A stretch of 8,261 bases of DNA from an uncultured Collinsella sp. (GTDB lineage: Bacteria > Actinomycetota > Coriobacteriia > Coriobacteriales > Coriobacteriaceae), in contig CABUSE010000056.1 in assembly GCA_902494135.1 (NCBI GenBank), positions 1 through 8,261 on the forward strand, written 5' to 3'. This document shows, piece by piece, positions 5,955-8,261 of the stretch (its first letter is position 1; each line of letters opens with the position of its first letter). The position numbers and the translations under genes were made by a program. The notes under the pieces were generated by a model that was not told where the DNA came from, did no database searches, and saw nothing but the letters and a program-made list of their open reading frames with translations.

Positions 5955-7232
5955 CTACATCACAGCGCGCAGCTCAAACCGATCGCCGTTAATGCGGAAC
6001 TGACAGTTGCCGCTCATGCGCTCCACGGCAAGTTTGATGCTCCTGGTGCCAAAGCCGTGGCCCGCATGCCGGGTCACGGGCATGCCGTCGACCATGCGCG
6101 GCGCGCGGTCAAACGTGTTGGAAACTAACAGCAGCAGCTGGCCGTCCTCTAATCGCAGGTCAAAGTCGACGAATCGCTTTCCTTGGGGTGCGGCGCTTGC
6201 GGCGGTGATAGCGTTTTCCAAGGCATTTGAGAGCACACTAAACAGGTCGGCGTCACCTACGTGGATGGTTTCGGGTACGGCGGCGCGCAGGTTGGCGGTA
6301 ATGCCGTTTCTATTGATATCCGAGTTAAATGACGAAAGCGCGATGTTTACGGTCTCGTTGGCACAGAAGCGGCGTACGGCGGTGCGGTCGCCGGCTTCGC
6401 AGAGTTCGTCGATGCGTTTGAGCGCCTCGTCGGTGTGGCCCTCCTCAATTAAAGCGGCCAGGCCGCGTAGGAAGTGGCGCATGTCGTGGCGAAGAATCGA
6501 CAGCTCGCGCCCAGATTGACGCCAAGCCTCGAGCTCTTTGATGGCGGCGCTGTCGCGGGTTTCGAGCATCCAGCGCTCTCGCTCGGCGGTTTCCTTTTCT
6601 TCGTATTCGCGCAGGTAAACGGCAAGAAACATAAGATAGAAGGCACAGAGCGCAAATGCCAAAAACTCAACCGTCACCACCGAGCCCGAGTGGAACAGCG
6701 TGGTGTAGACGTTGGTGGCATAGTCAAAGACGTAATAGACGAGCGGCAGGATTAAAAGGATGCCCAGCTCGGTGGTGCTTTTAATCGCCAAGCGCGGACC
6801 GATGTCGCCGGCCCAATGCAACAGGACGGCAAAGACGGCGAGTGTGGTCGCGATGCGCGCCAGATAGTACGCGATCTGAGAATCGGTTGCGGCAAATGCG
6901 GCAATGCCCATCCAATTGCTGAACTGGCAGCTCAGATAGGCACTCGTAATGCCGAGCACGGCAAGCAGCGGGCTCAGGCGGTAGCGCGCGCACAAATAGA
7001 TGACGAGCGGCAGATGCACGACGAGCGGATATACCTGGCGGGCGAAAAGCTCGCCGCCGACGGCATTGGCGAGGCCAAATGCGCATCCAGTTACGGCACC
7101 GACCAGCACCAGTTCAAGCGCATGACGCCGGTTGATCTCGACACCGCACAGCGCCGCCGAGGCAAAGACGCCAAAGAGCAGCGTCGTGGCGTGGTGGATT
7201 GCCCAAAGGACCATTTCGACCGAGGAGACCAT
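5955..7232 (-). CDS. AgrC/GHKL-type membrane sensor histidine kinase
   Basis: This is the sensor half of a two-component system. Residues about 5-210 are strongly hydrophobic with about six membrane segments and no large extracellular domain, as in AgrC-type peptide receptors. A short coiled linker (about 208-245) is Glu/Arg-rich. The H-box is ILRHDMRHFLRGL, with His249 the likely phosphorylated residue of the HPK10 class. The N-box is NALENAI (336-342) and the G-box GHGFGTRSI (391-399). The 425-residue length is normal for the class. The ATG at 7232 shares its A with the regulator's stop (TGATG), so translation is probably coupled; a GGGAG sits just upstream. No AgrB peptidase or AgrD pre-peptide gene is adjacent in the window, so the signal is unknown. 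It converges with the 5319 gene, with 60 bp between the stops. Confidence 0.93.
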   Translation of the reverse strand: MVSSVEMVLWAIHHATTLLFGVFASAALCGVEINRRHALELVLVGAVTGCAFGLANAVGGELFARQVYPLVVHLPLVIYLCARYRLSPLLAVLGITSAYLSCQFSNWMGIAAFAATDSQIAYYLARIATTLAVFAVLLHWAGDIGPRLAIKSTTELGILLILPLVYYVFDYATNVYTTLFHSGSVVTVEFLAFALCAFYLMFLAVYLREYEEKETAERERWMLETRDSAAIKELEAWRQSGRELSILRHDMRHFLRGLAALIEEGHTDEALKRIDELCEAGDRTAVRRFCANETVNIALSSFNSDINRNGITANLRAAVPETIHVGDADLFSVLSNALENAITAASAAPQGKRFVDFDLRLEDGQLLLLVSNTFDRAPRMVDGMPVTRHAGHGFGTRSIKLAVERMSGNCQFRINGDRFELRAVM

Positions 7233-7954
7233 CAGTGTCTCCCACCCTCAAAGCGCACCGCAAAGTAGGCGTCTTGGAATCCCTGCTTGCAACTGCGCGA
7301 AAGCGGGATGCACGCGCCCGAGCGCATGACGATGTCCGTGCGGTCAAAGTGATCGATATTGCGTAGGTTGACCTGGTAGCTGCGGTGGCATTTAAAGAAG
7401 GTGGCATTTTGCGCCAAACGGTCTTCGACGCTGCGGAATGATTCGAGTGCCTCGATATCGCGTCCGTCGCGCAGGTGGAAGACCACGTGCTTGTTGCGCG
7501 CCTCGGCATATTCGATGTCGGACAGGCGCAGGGCGTGGTAGCCAAAGGACGTTTTGATGACGAGTTCGTCGGTTGCCGCCGGGCGCATGCTCGAAAGCTC
7601 GTTAAGTAACTGCGCCAGGCGTTCGTAAGTCACGGGCTTGAGCAGATAGTCGAAAGCACGGACCTCGTAGGACTCCAGTGCAAACTCGGGCGATGAGGTG
7701 AGAAACACCAGACGCACGGCGGTATCGGCCTGGCGCAATTCGCGCGCGGTGTCCATGCCGTTGACGAGCGGCATGATCATATCGAGCAAGATGATGTCGG
7801 CGCGCGATGCGGCATGGCGCGCCAGCAGGTCCTCGCCGCGCGTGACGAGCGCAACATCGACCGCCGTGCCCGTCTCGCTCGACCAACGGTCGATCATCCG
7901 GTGCAGTCTATCTAGAAAAGCGACGTCGTCGTCGCAGGCAATAATCTTGAGCAT
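7232..7954 (-). CDS. LytTR-family response regulator
   Basis: This is the cognate regulator of the kinase encoded just downstream. The 240-residue product has an N-terminal receiver domain (1-120): acidic pocket Asp8-Asp10, phosphoacceptor Asp58 in ILLDMIMP, Thr86 (FLTSS) and Lys106 (LLKPV). From about 130 to 235 it has a LytTR DNA-binding domain, with the typical LSDIEYAEARNKHVVFH, FFKCHRSYQVNLRNI and IPLSRS segments. Family members bind paired direct repeats about two turns apart. The ATG at 7954 is chosen over an in-frame ATG at 7999 because the receiver starts with MLKIIACDD and a GGGGG site lies about 7 nt upstream; the extra 15 residues would not belong to the domain. The gene overlaps the kinase start by one base (TGATG). 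Autoregulation through repeats at 7991-8038 is possible. Confidence 0.95.
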   Translation of the reverse strand: MLKIIACDDDVAFLDRLHRMIDRWSSETGTAVDVALVTRGEDLLARHAASRADIILLDMIMPLVNGMDTARELRQADTAVRLVFLTSSPEFALESYEVRAFDYLLKPVTYERLAQLLNELSSMRPAATDELVIKTSFGYHALRLSDIEYAEARNKHVVFHLRDGRDIEALESFRSVEDRLAQNATFFKCHRSYQVNLRNIDHFDRTDIVMRSGACIPLSRSCKQGFQDAYFAVRFEGGRH

Positions 7955-7990
7955 TCTGAGCCCCCTTAGTAGTTCGATTTTGCCACATTG

Positions 7991-8038
7991 GGTGCGCACT
8001 GCTTGCGGGGGTGCGCCCGTTCGTGCCTCACGGTGCGC
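7991..8038 (-). repeat. Three direct GCGCACC repeats upstream of the LytTR regulator
   Basis: Minus-strand GCGCACC occurs at 7997-7991, 8016-8010 and 8038-8032, at intervals of 19 and 22 bp, close to two helical turns. They lie 37-84 bp upstream of the regulator start. Just downstream, TGTGGCAAAAT carries a possible -10 (7982-7977) that lacks a -35. Regulators of the LytTR type often bind such repeats. The motif is not the classical LytTR consensus, and the GC-rich background makes chance recurrence possible. Confidence 0.4.
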
Positions 8039-8161
8039 AACTCGCGCCGAGCGGTATTGCGGTGACGAAAGATGCCTCCTGCGCCATCGAGAGCTCGGCT
8101 ATCCTCAGCTTGCCAGTTCGAATATGGACCTGCCACATGATCGAATCTTTATTTCAACTTT

Positions 8162-8205
8162 ACACCTAGGTTTACAGCTGTCTTGTCAGCTGTAAACCTA
8201 GGTGT
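8162..8205. repeat. Perfect inverted repeat, 19-bp arms, likely operator
   Basis: The arm ACACCTAGGTTTACAGCTG (8162-8180) is repeated exactly in reverse complement at 8187-8205 around a 6-bp centre (TCTTGT). Each arm contains two short palindromes, CCTAGG and CAGCTG, and the left side also has a direct repeat of TTTACA at 12-bp spacing (8159-8164 and 8171-8176). No U-tract follows on either strand, so it is not a rho-independent terminator. Its right arm falls in the spacer of a candidate plus-strand promoter, which suggests an operator for a dimeric or tetrameric regulator. Confidence 0.85.
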
Positions 8206-8211
8206 CATACT
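8184..8211 (+). promoter_or_regulatory. Candidate promoter overlapping the inverted repeat
   Basis: TTGTCA (8184-8189) matches the -35 consensus at five of six bases. CATACT (8206-8211) matches the -10 consensus at four of six, with a 16-bp spacer that lies entirely in the right arm of the inverted repeat. Transcription would begin about 8218, some 29 nt before the ATG at 8247. On the minus strand CTGACA (8189-8184) with TGTAAA (8164-8159) could form a weaker opposing promoter at 19-bp spacing. Confidence 0.4.
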
Positions 8212-8246
8212 AAAGCCCCAAGATTCGCCAAAAGAGAGGGGCCTTG

Positions 8247-8261
8247 ATGGCACAGAGCGCG
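8247..8261 (+). CDS. Start of a plus-strand gene, cut by the window edge
   Basis: An ATG at 8247 is preceded at about 6 nt by a GAGGGG ribosome binding site (8236-8241) and lies at the expected distance from the promoter and inverted repeat. Only five codons (MAQSA) are visible, so no function can be assigned. Its position directly after the dyad makes it the probable regulated gene, and it could itself encode the regulator. Confidence 0.55.

Larger units (their letters stand above)
7955..8246. other. Divergent intergenic regulatory region
   Basis: About 290 bp separate the minus-strand regulator start and the plus-strand start at 8247. The left third holds the GCGCACC repeats. The centre (8040-8150) shows no gene or clear motif apart from a TTGCCA hexamer at 8110-8115 without a matching -10. 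The right third becomes AT-richer from about 8140 and holds the large inverted repeat and promoter described separately. No tRNA or other RNA gene is visible. Confidence 0.6.

Noticed and set aside
7698..8195. A 165-codon plus-strand frame crossing the regulator start and the intergenic region
   Set aside because: It is antisense to the LytTR regulator, has no domain, and runs through the inverted repeat; it is a chance open frame.
8162..8205. Large inverted repeat as a rho-independent terminator
   Set aside because: Neither strand has a U-tract after the stem, and the repeat lies upstream of a start codon and over a promoter.

Overview
The window is GC-rich (roughly 60%) with very dense coding. 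Protein character and gene content suggest a Coriobacteriia actinobacterium such as Collinsella: NikR beside hyp genes, an AgrC-like kinase with a LytTR regulator, and GTG starts. This assignment is an inference from composition and gene families, not a database match.

Layout. (1) Positions 1-4640, minus strand, are a [NiFe]-hydrogenase maturation operon. In transcription order it holds an 82-residue His-rich small protein, nikR (nickel-responsive regulator with a His/Cys-rich N-terminal extension), hypF, hypC and hypD. HypF makes the carbamoyl-derived cyanide ligand, and HypC-HypD assemble the Fe(CN)2CO unit. NikR in the same transcript ties this to nickel supply. hypE, hypA and hypB are not in the window. 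(2) Positions 4711-5182 hold thioredoxin trxA (minus) with its own rho-independent terminator, which insulates it from the hyp operon. (3) Positions 5319-5894 (plus) are divergent from trxA and encode a 191-residue protein that resembles a uracil-DNA-glycosylase fold but lacks the catalytic and Fe-S motifs. (4) Positions 5955-7954 (minus) encode a translationally coupled two-component system: a LytTR response regulator followed by an AgrC-type membrane histidine kinase. (5) Positions 7955-8246 are a regulatory region with three direct repeats near the regulator start and a perfect 19-bp-arm inverted repeat placed over a promoter for a plus-strand gene that begins at 8247 and leaves the window.

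The most striking anomaly is at the left edge. The minus-strand hypD reads normally to about codon 307, then breaks. The conserved HypD C-terminal motif appears instead on the plus strand at 2-67, so the end of the gene is inverted across a 6-bp microhomology. This is either an assembly or amplification fold-back, which is more likely if the window starts at a contig end, or a real inversion that destroys hypD. The other points of interest are the metal-binding extension on NikR, the unknown His-rich protein beside it, the degenerate glycosylase-like protein, and the large inverted repeat at 8162-8205.
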